A stretch of DNA of 12,485 nt from JBAZHE01 sp964547855. GTDB taxonomy: Bacteria; Patescibacteriota; Patescibacteriia; Patescibacteriales; WJLG01. Below, one piece after another: positions 12,467 through 12,485 of this stretch. Position 1 is the first letter of the stretch; each line of letters starts with the position of its first letter. The DNA lies in the NCBI GenBank assembly GCA_964547855.1, contig CAZJPG010000026.1, positions 1 through 12,485 of the forward strand, in the 5' to 3' direction. Below the pieces are notes generated by a model. That model saw only the letters and a list, made by a program, of their open reading frames with translations. It searched no databases and was not told the origin of the DNA. Both the position numbers and the translations under genes were made by a program.

Positions 12467-12485
12467 AATCACAAAACATATTAGA

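Noticed and set aside
12165..12479. Antisense open frame of 104 codons over the acs end and terminator
   Set aside because: It crosses the acs 3' end, the repeat and a clear terminator hairpin, with no recognisable domain.

Overview
The window looks like a chromosomal segment of a Candidate Phyla Radiation (Patescibacteria) bacterium, perhaps from the Parcubacteria/Falkowbacteria side. This is an inference from gene style, not a search result. The hints are an AT-rich genome with short spacers, almost no Shine-Dalgarno motifs, lineage-type shortened or extended ribosomal proteins (short uL13, extended uS11), an RNA polymerase alpha subunit with no C-terminal DNA-binding domain, a short ComEC, and AATTG-type intergenic repeats. 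All three stop codons are used (14 TAA, 1 TAG, 1 TGA), and a complete release factor 2 is present, so UGA is a stop here rather than a sense codon.

Region 1 (1-3928) is the end of the ribosomal super-operon, all on the + strand: the last codons of rpmJ (bL36), then rpsM, rpsK, rpsD, rpoA, rplQ, rplM and rpsI. A 13-bp rho-independent terminator (3896-3928) closes it. It makes the small-subunit head/platform proteins uS13, uS11, uS4 and uS9, the large-subunit proteins bL36, bL17 and uL13, and RNA polymerase alpha. RpoA ends in an acidic tract followed by a Lys/Ala tract where the alpha-CTD should be. uS11 carries a similar charged extension at its N-terminus.

Region 2 (4027-7419) has murI (glutamate racemase, D-Glu for peptidoglycan), prfB (RF2, without the programmed frameshift) and a ComEC/Rec2 DNA-uptake channel that lacks the usual C-terminal metallo-beta-lactamase domain.

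Region 3 (7420-10315) starts with a good sigma70-type promoter inside a 7-bp repeat. It then holds four genes I cannot assign to a known family: a 477-residue single-pass membrane protein with a large beta-rich external part, two very small membrane proteins, and a charged soluble 299-residue protein with a weakly nuclease-like acidic motif.

Region 4 (10316-12485) is acs, AMP-forming acetyl-CoA synthetase, flanked by inverted AATTG-based repeats and followed by a terminator. A well-formed outgoing promoter near the right edge drives a gene beyond the window. No tRNA, rRNA, CRISPR array or transposase was seen, and no gene-free stretch exceeds about 160 bases.
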